DNA of 64,000 nt from Stentor roeselii (GCA_006503475.1 RSEH01000115.1:1-64000), one strand, 5' to 3'; shown: positions 20,505 through 29,733, counted from the first letter of the stretch. Numbers and translations: made by a program. The notes: generated from the letters alone by a model not told the origin.

Positions 20505-22319
20505 ATGTCCGGCAGAGAACTAGTTCGTATTTCAGCAGCTCAAGTTCACTTCTCAGCCTATCTGGAATGGAATAACTTGACATGCTCAACAGTAGGAACC
20601 TCAAAAGTGCCCTCAAAGCGAATCCTTTCTAATTCTTCAGGAGTGGTCAAATCAGGAGAGTTCCTGGCAATCATGGGTCCTTCAGGTGCAGGAAAAACTA
20701 CTCTTTTGAGCTATATCTCAGGAAAGCCTCAAAAGAACTTGAAAGTTGATTCAGGAGAGATCTTGTTGAATAAAATACCGATTGACAAGTTGTTTTACAA
20801 GGCTATGATCGGATTTGTACCCCAGCAGGATATTATTTTAGAAAGTTTGACTCCTAGAGAGGCCTTTCGATTCACGGCGCAGTTCACAGTGAACAAGCCA
20901 CCAGACATCATCGAAAAACTCGTTGATCAGAACTTGGAAGAGCTGGGACTAATGGGCTGCGCTGATCGAATGATCGGAGGAGGTCTAATCAGAGGAATTT
21001 CAGGAGGTGAGAAGAAAAGAGCCTCAATCGGAACCGAACTCATTTTCAACCCTTCTGTCCTATTCTTAGATGAGCCCACGACAGGTCTAGATTCATTCAC
21101 ATCTCAAAAACTAGCTGAACTTCTGAAATTCTTAGCAATAAAAAAGAACAGAACAATAGTCGCAACAATTCACCAACCAAACTCTCAAATCTTCAACCAA
21201 TTCGACAAATTACTTCTTCTTAAAAACGGGACAACGATTTACATGGGTGATGCATTAGAAGCCATCGAGCACTTCAGATTTTTAGGACATCCTGTGCCGA
21301 TGAACTACAATCCAGCAGATCATTTCTTGAAAGTTCTCAGTGAACATGACATAGCCCCCAGGTCTACAATTATTCCTGTGGTTGGCGAACCCAACGCTTC
21401 ATTTCATCAGGAAATTGACGGCGAAAGAGTTGATGTCGAGTTTGACAAACCAGCGCCTCATTATATTGCAGGAAGTTTTTTTGCTTTTCGTAAGTTGTGT
21501 CATCGAGTTTTCCTTGAAGATGTTAGAAATCCATTGATGTTAAAGGTTAAAATATCGAAACTTTTTATATGCACTTTGATGGTTTCGATTTTGTTTTTTA
21601 GAATTGATGATGCTTCTGATTGTAAAGAAATCGATCTTGTCAAGTTTGATAGTGATGATAATAAAAATTTGAGAACGAGAATTGCGATGTTATTTATGAT
21701 TATTGCGAACTTTTATGCTGAAGCTAATGCTTCGATGTTGCTTAGCTTTCAAGGACAGAAATATGTGTTTTTTAGGGAGTATAGTGAAGCGAGATATGGA
21801 GTTATTCCTTATTTTCTTAGTTATAATGTGGTACTGTTTCCTTTGGAATGTCTTTGGAATATATTTTTTGTGATTATTGTTTATTGGACTTGCAATTTAA
21901 CTAATCATGCTAAAAATTTCTTTGTACAGATGGCCTTGGGTATCATCATGGGAATGTGCGGAACAAGTTTCGGTATGTTATGTTCCATCATAGCTCCAGG
22001 TTTAGAACTAGCAGCAGTATTATCTCCTTTATTCATAATTCCATTCAACTTAACTGCCGGTTTTTTAGTAAGCAACAACAAGATTCCAGACTGGTTTTTC
22101 ATGAAATACATTTCACCCTTTCGATACGGTCTTGAAATCGGAGTAAGAAACATGTTCGACGACTCACCGACAAGCCATGACTGTAAACACGCAGTAATCC
22201 ACAGTCTACATCTGCCAGACTCCGACATTGCAGGCGGCTTTTGGAAACTAATTCTCGTGATGATATCGATGAGGACTCTCGCTTGCATTGTTTTGTGGCT
22301 TAAAGTAAGAAAGCTGTAA
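20505..22319 (+). CDS. ABCG-type half-transporter
   Basis: 604 aa from ATG at 20505; the frame is open upstream but without another ATG. The nucleotide-binding domain comes first, as in the G (White) subfamily: Walker A GPSGAGKTT (about 58-66), signature ISGGEKKR (165-172), Walker B LFLDEPTTGLDS (186-197), and the H-loop in ATIHQPNSQIF. About six membrane segments follow (residues 325-600; ABC-2 type). Size and order are those of a complete half-transporter, which would act as a homo- or heterodimer exporting lipids, sterols or hydrophobic compounds. The specific substrate cannot be read. Confidence 0.92.
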   Translation: MSGRELVRISAAQVHFSAYLEWNNLTCSTVGTSKVPSKRILSNSSGVVKSGEFLAIMGPSGAGKTTLLSYISGKPQKNLKVDSGEILLNKIPIDKLFYKAMIGFVPQQDIILESLTPREAFRFTAQFTVNKPPDIIEKLVDQNLEELGLMGCADRMIGGGLIRGISGGEKKRASIGTELIFNPSVLFLDEPTTGLDSFTSQKLAELLKFLAIKKNRTIVATIHQPNSQIFNQFDKLLLLKNGTTIYMGDALEAIEHFRFLGHPVPMNYNPADHFLKVLSEHDIAPRSTIIPVVGEPNASFHQEIDGERVDVEFDKPAPHYIAGSFFAFRKLCHRVFLEDVRNPLMLKVKISKLFICTLMVSILFFRIDDASDCKEIDLVKFDSDDNKNLRTRIAMLFMIIANFYAEANASMLLSFQGQKYVFFREYSEARYGVIPYFLSYNVVLFPLECLWNIFFVIIVYWTCNLTNHAKNFFVQMALGIIMGMCGTSFGMLCSIIAPGLELAAVLSPLFIIPFNLTAGFLVSNNKIPDWFFMKYISPFRYGLEIGVRNMFDDSPTSHDCKHAVIHSLHLPDSDIAGGFWKLILVMISMRTLACIVLWLKVRKL

Positions 22320-22446
22320 AGATTAAGGGTTAAGAGATAATATTTTCTTTAAGTTAGAAATAGAGTTTTTTATTGAATTACTTTTTTTGTTCTTTTAGGA
22401 TTTGAGAAGATTTTTTGACATTATTGGAGATTATTAACTGAAATTC

Positions 22447-23391
22447 ATGGAACATTCTTTTGAACTTGCTCAAGCTCTTAGTAAACTCAGTCAAATCGCA
22501 AGTGAAGAAGCTGCTGAAGATGATATTCCTGACCACTTTAGATCGAAAATCAATACCAGTTCTACCAAAAAGGGAAAAAGCAATACTTACTCTAGGAATG
22601 AAAACTTCGCGAAAGATAAGAGTTTTAAGATAGAAAATCAAAAAAGACTTAAGTTTCTGGAGGAACTATCGGAATTAAGGGAAAAACCTAATATCAACTC
22701 ACCTTTTCAATTGAAGGTAATCGTTTATTAGACTAGTACACCTATTTACTTGAGGGCTGCTCAGATTATGAAAGATAGGAACTTGAATCTGAGTAGTAAG
22801 AAACTGGAGAACTCGAGGAAAATATTAGAAGAAGAATTGAAAATAAAAAAAAATTCGAGTCTGAGCCCATCGAAAGGCACTCAAGATTTCCTCGACCACA
22901 TCCACCTATGGCAGATAAAAAAGCAAAACAACCTAAAACTCCAAAAAGATCTAAAAGATACAAACGAGTTAAAAGATCTAAAATTTTCTCCGACCTTAAA
23001 CGAGAACTCTAAAAAGATCCTCGAAAAGTTAAAAAATCTAAAAAGCGATTCTCGAAGTCCATTAAATTTAACAAGCTCATTCTCAAAAAATCATCTTTCA
23101 ACAATAGAAGAGTCTTCATTCCATCCATCCCTGACACTAAAGACGCACCGTCTGACATTAAACAGAACAAAATCAGTCTTCGAGCGTTTATACCCATCAA
23201 AATCTCAAAAAACCCAAAAAACTTCAGATTCCATAAAAAAACCTCGAAGCCGTTGCCTTCTTTCACTAAGTCAACTAGACAAGTCATACTCAATCAACTC
23301 CGGAAAGGGAATAATCAGTGAAAAGAATTTCATCGAAGAGATAAAATACGACAAAAGCATGAAATTTTTACTAGATGATTATTTTAAATAA
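22447..23391 (+). CDS. Unknown charged protein (2 exons)
   Basis: Exons 22447-22716 and 22732-23391 are joined by a 15-nt intron, giving 309 aa. The sequence is Lys/Ser/Leu-rich and mostly disordered, with short helical blocks. A motif spanning the splice site (SPFQLKTSTPIYLRAAQIMK) is the best-structured part. No family recognised. The stop codon is separated by a single base from the stop of the convergent coiled-coil gene. Confidence 0.65.
22717..22731 (+). other. 15-nt intron
   Basis: GTAATCGTTTATTAG, phase 0, ending in an in-frame TAG if retained. It is the only one of the eleven with A at position 11 rather than 10. Confidence 0.85.
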
Positions 23392-23392
23392 A

Positions 23393-24868
23393 CTATTTCT
23401 TTCTGAGTATTTCTCCTTCCCGTTCAATGCACTTATCAAAAAAAACATTTGATGGAAGAAAAGCTGCGGCTTCTTCATCTAGTCCAGGAGAGTCGCTGAT
23501 GACAGGCAAAGAATCAACATCGAATTTTTTGAAGTCTTTTTTTCTGTCGTCATTTTTAAGCCCGGTTGCAATTCTTTCAAAAGGCGAGCTGATGATTTTC
23601 GGGTTTTTCAAAAAGTTGTAAATTTGAATGATTTCACTGGTCCTCACCTCGATGATATTAAAAAAATAAACAGTTTTTTCTGGTTCTGACTGAGGCTCAA
23701 CCGCGTCGTCATCAAGTGGGTTGTTCAACCCGACTTTTCCCAGGAGAGCCTCAATACTAGGCTTTAAAGAAGAAACAGTTAACATCAATTTATTGTTTTT
23801 TTTCTCATAAGCCTCTGCCCGAGCTTCAGTATGAGAAATTCTGACTTCTAACTCACTCATCAGTTTTTTTTTCTGTTCTTCAGTTTTAACACCCAGAGCT
23901 TTGTAGTCCTCGATTTCTTTCTTGATACTTGAAATGCTTTTTTCAAGCTTTTCTATTTCACTGGTCATGTCGTCAACGTAGTTAAAAAGACTGGAGTTTT
24001 CGTGTTCTGAGATACGAAATCGAGTCACTAAACTATTCAAGTTTTCAAGCCAGCCTTTTTTCTTTAGAACCAAATGAGCCTCTTCAGGTTTCTCTGAAAA
24101 TTTTTCTGAAGTCTTTGAAAGACGCACTTCTTTTATTGGGCTTGAATCGAATTTTAAAGTTGTTGTTAAGGAGAAGTTTGTTGGTAACTCTTGATCGGCC
24201 ATGTTTAGTTCGCTTTGAAGCATTTTCTCGTATTTTGGAAGGTCTTCTATAAGAGTTTCGTATTTTTTTAATGTGAGTTCTTTTTCTTTTTGAAGGTCTT
24301 CGATTTTTTTTTTGGATTCTTGGATGTGTCGGAGATTTTTTTGTTTTTGTTTGGAAAAGTCGGATATTTCAAAGTCAGTTTTTTTTGTTTCTTCTTCGAG
24401 ATTTGAGTGAATTGTTTTGAACAAGTTTCTTTCTCTTCTGAGTTTATCGATTTGGTCTCTTATTTTTTTATTTTCTGCGACTGCTTGATTGTAATTTTGA
24501 AGTTTTTTATCGAGTTTCTGCTCAATTTTTCCTACTTTAATAAACAGGTCAGAAAAAGATTGTTTTTTGTCTTTAGTTAAATTTATATTTTTTTTCTTTT
24601 CATCGATTTCTTTTTTTACTTTGTTTAGTTCAAGATCTAAACTGCAGAGTTTTGCATTTTCGAGGTCGATTTTCCGAGTGAAGATATCGATTTGATCTTG
24701 TAATCGAGCGATATAAGACTCGGTTCCTGATAAAGAACTTCGGTTTTCTAAGTCGATTTCACTTTTTAATCGTCGACTTTCTTCACGCATGCTGTCAAGG
24801 TTCATTTTGTACTCTTGGGTCTTTTTCGTGATTGAAGGAGTTTCTTTTCCTTGAGGTTTTACTCTCAT
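23393..24868 (-). CDS. Coiled-coil protein, 491 aa
   Basis: Heptad-rich coiled coil from about residue 20 to 235 and again 270-370, separated by a Pro/Ser linker. The C-terminal 120 residues are mixed alpha with an acidic patch and a basic end. No motor or enzymatic domain. Probably a structural protein of cilia, basal bodies or intraflagellar machinery, by analogy only. ATG at 24868 is preceded by an A/T-rich leader. Confidence 0.75.
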   Translation of the reverse strand: MRVKPQGKETPSITKKTQEYKMNLDSMREESRRLKSEIDLENRSSLSGTESYIARLQDQIDIFTRKIDLENAKLCSLDLELNKVKKEIDEKKKNINLTKDKKQSFSDLFIKVGKIEQKLDKKLQNYNQAVAENKKIRDQIDKLRRERNLFKTIHSNLEEETKKTDFEISDFSKQKQKNLRHIQESKKKIEDLQKEKELTLKKYETLIEDLPKYEKMLQSELNMADQELPTNFSLTTTLKFDSSPIKEVRLSKTSEKFSEKPEEAHLVLKKKGWLENLNSLVTRFRISEHENSSLFNYVDDMTSEIEKLEKSISSIKKEIEDYKALGVKTEEQKKKLMSELEVRISHTEARAEAYEKKNNKLMLTVSSLKPSIEALLGKVGLNNPLDDDAVEPQSEPEKTVYFFNIIEVRTSEIIQIYNFLKNPKIISSPFERIATGLKNDDRKKDFKKFDVDSLPVISDSPGLDEEAAAFLPSNVFFDKCIEREGEILRKK

Positions 24869-24955
24869 ATTTATAAGATAAAGAAAAGATTAGAGAAATA
24901 TTCAAAAGAACGATTTTTAATTAAGGATTAATGGCCAGGGTTGTAAGTGAATCTT

Positions 24956-25381
24956 TTAATCGAAATCGCTCTGACATGCGATTTCAGTGCGTTTTCGGAT
25001 TTCATTTGCAGGGGTTTTGAAAGTGATTGATTTTGACAAGTCTTTTAATGTACCTATGAGTTTAATTGGAAATTTTATATTGATTTTGTGTTTAATTTTT
25101 AGTGATGTCAATGTTCCGCTTTTATCTCTGGAATATTCATTTGAACTATTTTGAAAGTTATAAAAATCTTTTTCATAAGGACTTGCCAGAACACTTTCAA
25201 TAGCTCGATAATGCAGCCGTTGACTAGGCGAAGGAGTTCTTCTATTGGAATCATCAGTCTTATATGTGTAATAACGAATATTGTTTGTATTAGAATGATT
25301 CCGACTTCTCATCTTCTCCACCCTATTCGATTTTTTCAAACAGGGCAAGATGCACCTGCCTTTGACCTGACAAACTTCCAT
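24956..25381 (-). CDS. Small basic protein, unknown
   Basis: 141 aa, basic, Asn/Ser/Arg-rich N-terminal half, then a segment (KIKHKINIKFPIKLIGTLKD) that may form beta strands. The second Met (about residue 24) is an alternative start. No recognised domain. Frame length, ATG context and position between annotated neighbours support a gene, but weakly. Confidence 0.5.
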   Translation of the reverse strand: MEVCQVKGRCILPCLKKSNRVEKMRSRNHSNTNNIRYYTYKTDDSNRRTPSPSQRLHYRAIESVLASPYEKDFYNFQNSSNEYSRDKSGTLTSLKIKHKINIKFPIKLIGTLKDLSKSITFKTPANEIRKRTEIACQSDFD

Positions 25382-25488
25382 TTATAACAACTTGAAAGTA
25401 GAAAATTTCCAGTCATAAAAAAATTTTCTTATATTTCAAGAGTTTTATTTTTCAATTCATTTGAAATAGTTGATTAAGACCAGCTCCA

Positions 25489-25494
25489 TATAAA
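25489..25494 (+). promoter_or_regulatory. TATA element upstream of tRNA-Val(CAC)
   Basis: TATAAA lies about 31 nt before the mature tRNA 5' end. The second tRNA-Val and the tRNA-Gln gene have a similar element at nearly the same distance. Confidence 0.5.
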
Positions 25495-25519
25495 GTCTTA
25501 GCAAATGACTTACCACTAC

Positions 25520-25592
25520 GCAAGCGTAGTGTAGTGGTTATCACACCTGTCTCACACACAGGAGGTCGTGGGTTCGATACCCGCCGCTTGTA
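25520..25592 (+). tRNA. tRNA-Val (anticodon CAC)
   Basis: 73 nt cloverleaf: acceptor GCAAGCG pairs with CGCTTGT (one G-U), D arm, anticodon stem CCTGT/ACAGG with loop CTCACAC (anticodon CAC), T arm GTGGG/CCCGC with TTCGATA, discriminator A. The D-arm region TAGTGTAGTGGTTATCAC is the usual eukaryotic tRNA-Val A box. No intron, no encoded CCA. A TTTT Pol III terminator lies at 25594-25597. Confidence 0.95.
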
Positions 25593-25593
25593 C

Positions 25594-25597
25594 TTTT
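25594..25597 (+). terminator. Pol III T-tract after tRNA-Val(CAC)
   Basis: TTTT begins two bases after the discriminator base. Confidence 0.6.
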
Positions 25598-25707
25598 ATT
25601 GATTTTTTATTGGATGATGAATTTTCAGGGGGTTTTAATGGAGAAGCTGTTGAGAAGGCTTGAAACTGGATCAGTTGATTTTCAAGATTAATTGGACTGG
25701 ATCTGTT

Positions 25708-25713
25708 TATATA
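25708..25713 (+). promoter_or_regulatory. TATA element upstream of tRNA-Val(AAC)
   Basis: TATATA, about 29 nt before the tRNA 5' end. Confidence 0.5.
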
Positions 25714-25736
25714 GTGAGGAGCTTCTCAGGTGATAA

Positions 25737-25809
25737 GCAAGCATAGTGTAGTGGTTATCACACCTGTCTAACACACAGGAGGTCGTGGGTTCAATCCCCG
25801 CTGCTTGTA
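25737..25809 (+). tRNA. tRNA-Val (anticodon AAC)
   Basis: 73 nt. Nearly identical to the tRNA-Val 145 nt upstream. The anticodon loop is CTAACAC (anticodon AAC). The last acceptor pair has changed on both strands (GCAAGCA/TGCTTGT), a compensatory change showing selection for the stem. T loop TTCAATC. No encoded CCA. A TTTT follows at 25811-25814. The two genes arose by a local duplication that also kept the TACTTTTATT 3' flank. Confidence 0.95.
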
Positions 25810-25810
25810 C

Positions 25811-25814
25811 TTTT
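25811..25814 (+). terminator. Pol III T-tract after tRNA-Val(AAC)
   Basis: TTTT, same spacing as behind the first tRNA-Val. Confidence 0.6.
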
Positions 25815-25921
25815 ATTGCTGCAAGATAAAAAAGAAGTTTTGCTTGAAACTTTTATGCTCTGTGATTGAGTTTTCTTATTGGCTCTCTAATAAACAACTA
25901 CTCTCCTAAATAAACAATCCT

Positions 25922-26058
25922 TTCAATCAAACCTTAAACAACACCCTAATCAATTCAATCAAACCTTAAAACAACACCCTAATCTATTCAATCAAACCTT
26001 AAAACAACACCCTAAAGTTAACACCCAATTGAAATAACACCCTAACACCCTGACTAAT
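25922..26058. repeat. Minisatellite (about 33-nt unit) with telomere-like CACCCTAA motifs
   Basis: Three tandem copies begin at 25922, 25954 and 25987. Each starts TTCAATCAAACCTTAAA and contains ACAACACCCTAA. The array runs out through further AACACCC and TAACACCCTAACACCCTG. The short core CACCCTAA(CA) recurs about five times. It lies in the C/A-rich 5' flank of the gene at 26117. CCCTAACA permutations are, to my knowledge, the telomere repeat reported in the heterotrich Blepharisma, so an interstitial telomere-like origin is possible. Confidence 0.75.
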
Positions 26059-26116
26059 TTTCATCTAATCTCATTCCCTCTGCCACCTATCCATTGACCT
26101 CCATACTTAAACAATA

Positions 26117-26797
26117 ATGAAAATCTACTTAGCCCTGGGAGGCGCTTTCATCGCGATGGCTGCAGGAATTTACTTAATCTACCGTTTAAAAAACCCAATC
26201 AAATTCAAATCTCTCAGGCTACTCGATAAAGACTCTTTAATCCACCTTCTCAGTCTCATCCGGAAAGAATTTTCAACAAAATTCTCATCTGCACTTCGAA
26301 TGAACCGAAAAAAGCGTCGAAACGTGCATCGTGGAGGACGGGACTATAAAATCCTTATAAAAGACTTGAAAGAACAAGCAAGAAAGCAACTTCAAAAGGC
26401 AATGGACGAGGTCTTAGCTCAAAGTGGAGTCTCAGAAGCTGTTCTTTCAGACTCGTCGAAACACTTCGAACATGATGAAGAAGTGATGAAAATGACTAGT
26501 AAACTCTGCAGCATTGAAATCGCAAAACCTCCTCATCAGCTTAGTTTGAAGAAACTTGAAGAAATTCTTGACTATTATTTAAGCAAAGCTGAAGGTTTTA
26601 ATGAAGACGACCCAAATGAATTGAATCTTCGGATGAAAATGCTGGAAGATGAGATTTTTGATGAATATGGATTTGAACCGGAAGAAATTGAGTCTGCTGT
26701 GATGAAATTTGAAAATGAAGTTAGGAACCAGGTGCTTGCCATTCGAGAGCTGAATATCATGCTGCTTGAGAGGACCAATGAAGAATTATTTTTTTAG
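26117..26797 (+). CDS. Single-pass membrane protein, unknown
   Basis: 226 aa. The N-terminus (MKIYLALGGAFIAMAAGIYLIYRLKN) is one hydrophobic helix followed by positive charge, a signal anchor with the rest cytosolic, or a mitochondrial outer-membrane anchor. The remainder is helical and charged, with a very basic patch near residues 62-75 and an acidic C-terminal half. No family recognised. The promoter region includes the minisatellite. Confidence 0.65.
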   Translation: MKIYLALGGAFIAMAAGIYLIYRLKNPIKFKSLRLLDKDSLIHLLSLIRKEFSTKFSSALRMNRKKRRNVHRGGRDYKILIKDLKEQARKQLQKAMDEVLAQSGVSEAVLSDSSKHFEHDEEVMKMTSKLCSIEIAKPPHQLSLKKLEEILDYYLSKAEGFNEDDPNELNLRMKMLEDEIFDEYGFEPEEIESAVMKFENEVRNQVLAIRELNIMLLERTNEELFF

Positions 26798-26836
26798 ATA
26801 AGTAAGGATTAGGTGCTTTCATTAATTAACTACAAT

Positions 26837-27721
26837 TTAAACACAATGTTTCAGCCTTTTTGTCAAGACTCTCCAAAAAGTAAAGCAAAGTCGGCATTTC
26901 AAAGTATTAAACCTAATTTTTTTCTGAATAATTTCCATTATTTTCAGAAACTTTCTACTTTTCACATCTCTTATCTCATTAGTCAAGTCCCTATTCTTCA
27001 TTTTCCCTAAAATCGCAGCAAGTTTTTCTACTTTATTAGAAGTAGAAGGTTTAGTTAAAGGTGATGCGAAAGATCTAGTTTCTTGAAGTTTATTCTTATG
27101 AGCTCTATCAGTAAGTAAAGGTTTAATGATAGTTTTAGGAATGATCTTTTGTTTGATAAACCTCGGACTAACAATAGAAGAATTATGTGCTTTGTGTGAT
27201 TTTTCTATTTTTTGAGGTGTTTTTTTCAATAAAAAACTGGAACTTTTAAGACTTCCTGCTGAGTTGAGGTTAGTAAAACTTCTTCTCGATGTTTTCGGAG
27301 GTTCTTTAGTGACTTTCACTGGATCGATGCTGAGTTTAGGGACTTTTTTGATGTTTCTTTTTTCTGTTATGCTTGTTTCAAAATCGACTGAATAACGGAG
27401 GTTGCAAAAAGACTTTAAATGATTGAATAAAAGCTTTTCTTGCTCTGAATCGGACTTGTCTTCGAATGACTTTTTTGCAGACTCACGTAGAAAATGCTCG
27501 AATTGTGAAAAAGTCAAGTTTTGTGATATGGTCTGGGTTTCTGGGTCTTTTGCTACTTCGATTAGAATCTTGTGAAGGTCTCCTGAGGAGAGAAGCTCTG
27601 GGAATACTCGTGTTGTACTGCATAGCTTTAATAGATCGGTGAACTTTAAAAGTCCTTCTTTTTCGTGGATGTGATAAAGCTTTTTTAAGGCGAGTTTGTT
27701 GAGATCGAATAGAGATGTCAT
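26837..27721 (-). CDS. EF-hand-like N-terminus with basic tail and one Sfi1-like motif
   Basis: 294 aa. Residues 1-100 are helical with spacing reminiscent of an EF-hand pair but without clear acidic loops. The middle (110-230) is Lys/Ser/Pro-rich and disordered. The C-terminus (LCFTFWRVLTKRLKHCV) has the F-x-x-W-like core of Sfi1/centrin-binding helices. It may be a cortical or centriolar protein; the Sfi1 call rests on one motif. It is convergent with the gene at 26117, 39 nt apart. Confidence 0.6.
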   Translation of the reverse strand: MTSLFDLNKLALKKLYHIHEKEGLLKFTDLLKLCSTTRVFPELLSSGDLHKILIEVAKDPETQTISQNLTFSQFEHFLRESAKKSFEDKSDSEQEKLLFNHLKSFCNLRYSVDFETSITEKRNIKKVPKLSIDPVKVTKEPPKTSRRSFTNLNSAGSLKSSSFLLKKTPQKIEKSHKAHNSSIVSPRFIKQKIIPKTIIKPLLTDRAHKNKLQETRSFASPLTKPSTSNKVEKLAAILGKMKNRDLTNEIRDVKSRKFLKIMEIIQKKIRFNTLKCRLCFTFWRVLTKRLKHCV

Positions 27722-27883
27722 TAGGCAACGTTTATATTAGATTTTTTGGTTGGAGTTTTGAGATTTTTTGGTGAAGGGTTTTGGGGTTCAAAGGGTAGTT
27801 AGGTAAGTTAAGGTATAACTTGGGTAGAGTGGTAGCTGTTATATAAATTTATAATCTTCCTAATAAACATCTGAAAGACTAAA

Positions 27884-28834
27884 ATGGACTCAAAGCACTC
27901 AATATTTTCACATGATCTTCCACTAAACCAAAACACTGTAGACATCTTACAAGACCTCCAAAGCACATTCCAACTTCTCGACAGTTCATTTACCTTCACC
28001 TGGGACTCCGAGTTAGTATTCCAATTCACCAGCAAGTTCTTAAAACAAATATCAGATAAGCTATTCCTCCAAAACTCCCAAAACCTCCAAAAATCTCATC
28101 AAAATCCAGAAGATATCCAAACCCTAGAAAAAAAGCTTCAAACCAAAGAAAAACTTTTAAAAACCGAAAAAATCGAACTCGACCTTCAAAGACAAGAACT
28201 GGAAGACGAGAAACATCTGATCCTAACAGAAAAAGAATCAATTAAAACAAGTTTCCAGAAACTTCAACAAGAAAAAGAAATAATTCAAAGCCAGCTTGAG
28301 GAGCTAAACGAAAAATACTCTCAAATAAAGACCCTTGTGCAAGAAATGAAAAAACCTGCTGATCCTGAAGACCAAGCCTTTAAATTCAACCAGCTTCAGC
28401 AAGAAAGAGAAAATTTCGAACAAGAAAAAGCTCGACAAATGTCTCAATTTTTAAAACTCGAGAAAAATATGAGGGAAAGAGATGAAAATTTAGAAAAAAA
28501 AACAAAAAGTCTTCAAGTTTTAGCTGAATCTTTAAATAAACTGAAAAATGATCTTGAAATTCAACATCAAAAGGCTAATGAAGAAATGGAATCTCAATTT
28601 GAAAAGCTTAAAGAACAGGAAATTCAATTCAGAGAAAAAATTAACAAAGTTGATGCAACTTTAGAAGTTCTTATCAGTGAACTGGCGCAGGTTGAGAATA
28701 TTAAGAGTTCTTTGGAGAGTTCGAGGAAAAGTGATGAGATCTGCTCTGAGAATGAAATGAAAGAAAAATTTGAAGAGATTGGGAAAAGGAAGAAGGAGTT
28801 ACAGCTGATGGTTAAGGAGTTGAATAGAGGTTAA
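27884..28834 (+). CDS. Coiled-coil protein, 316 aa
   Basis: Residues 1-70 are a mixed N-terminal domain rich in Phe and Leu. Residues 75-315 are an almost continuous Glu/Lys/Gln coiled coil. No other motif. The divergent gene at 27721 shares a 162-nt intergenic region whose left part is C-rich on the minus strand. Confidence 0.7.
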   Translation: MDSKHSIFSHDLPLNQNTVDILQDLQSTFQLLDSSFTFTWDSELVFQFTSKFLKQISDKLFLQNSQNLQKSHQNPEDIQTLEKKLQTKEKLLKTEKIELDLQRQELEDEKHLILTEKESIKTSFQKLQQEKEIIQSQLEELNEKYSQIKTLVQEMKKPADPEDQAFKFNQLQQERENFEQEKARQMSQFLKLEKNMRERDENLEKKTKSLQVLAESLNKLKNDLEIQHQKANEEMESQFEKLKEQEIQFREKINKVDATLEVLISELAQVENIKSSLESSRKSDEICSENEMKEKFEEIGKRKKELQLMVKELNRG

Positions 28835-28941
28835 TTTAGATTTGAATATTAGATGTCTGAAGATGACGATGTTTGAAGTGATTCTTGACTATTCAATCAA
28901 TCGCTGACTTTTAATCTCTCGATTTTTGTCTAATGAATTAT

Positions 28942-29706
28942 TTAAAAAATTCCGCAATTACATGATTTTTCTTGGCTAGAAGGTCTTTCATTCCTTCTAT
29001 ACATCAAGATACTATTCAATATACTCATGTCTTTACTTCCTAAATGAAAAATCTGGCTTCCGAACTCTGATTTCAACTTAGAACTGCAACCTGTACAAAT
29101 AAAACTCCTGATGTTTGTGTAAGGAACCGAGTTTCTCAGATCTTTTTTCACTAAATCAATGTTTTTGATGAGTTCCGAGTTTGTTTTCTGCAAAACTTCG
29201 ATTTCAGCAAGATGCCATCCAACATCTTGATCTTTTGGATTCGAAGAAAATACTAAATTTTCACGAGTTTTCAGTTCATTGACCGCTTTTTTCAAGTTTC
29301 CCGCAGAAATTTCCAAGTTTTTTCTATTCTGTTTTTCACTTTTAATCCTTTTTCTTATATTTTCTACATTCGAAGATGATGCTTCAGCTAGTGATGTTTT
29401 GATTTGTTTGATTTTGTAGTTCTTTTTAGTTATTTCTAAAGAAAGTTCGTCATTTTCAGAGTCAAGGTTGTTTATTTTTTGAATCAAGGAATCTGGAGAG
29501 TTTTTTAAGGACTTGATGAGGTCTCTTGACATGTTTTCCTTTAAACAGACGAGACAGAGACTAGTCCAAAGATGTGCATGACAAAAGAACTTCAAACACT
29601 TCACACATTTCGAAGTTGGAAATTTAAAACAACTGGTTCGATCTTCATGATTAAAAGCTTCACAAAACTCATCAGAAGTACTTTCATTTGTTTTCGTTTC
29701 AGTCAT
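28942..29706 (-). CDS. Cys-rich N-terminus plus coiled coil, possible B-box-like zinc protein
   Basis: 254 aa. The N-terminal 58 residues carry a Cys/His array (C15, C26, then CVKC, CHAH, CLVC) consistent with two zinc ions, like a B-box or related finger. A coiled coil follows (60-190), then a second CxxC (CTGCSSKL) and a C-terminal SCNCGIF. The final four residues could act as a prenylation (CaaX) box, though Gly in the second position is unusual. Function unknown; a TRIM-like scaffold is one possibility but no RING is present. It starts 27 nt from the stop of the upstream minus-strand gene. Confidence 0.6.
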   Translation of the reverse strand: MTETKTNESTSDEFCEAFNHEDRTSCFKFPTSKCVKCLKFFCHAHLWTSLCLVCLKENMSRDLIKSLKNSPDSLIQKINNLDSENDELSLEITKKNYKIKQIKTSLAEASSSNVENIRKRIKSEKQNRKNLEISAGNLKKAVNELKTRENLVFSSNPKDQDVGWHLAEIEVLQKTNSELIKNIDLVKKDLRNSVPYTNIRSFICTGCSSKLKSEFGSQIFHLGSKDMSILNSILMYRRNERPSSQEKSCNCGIF

Positions 29707-29733
29707 TTCAGTTTATTTATGTTAAACTTATTA

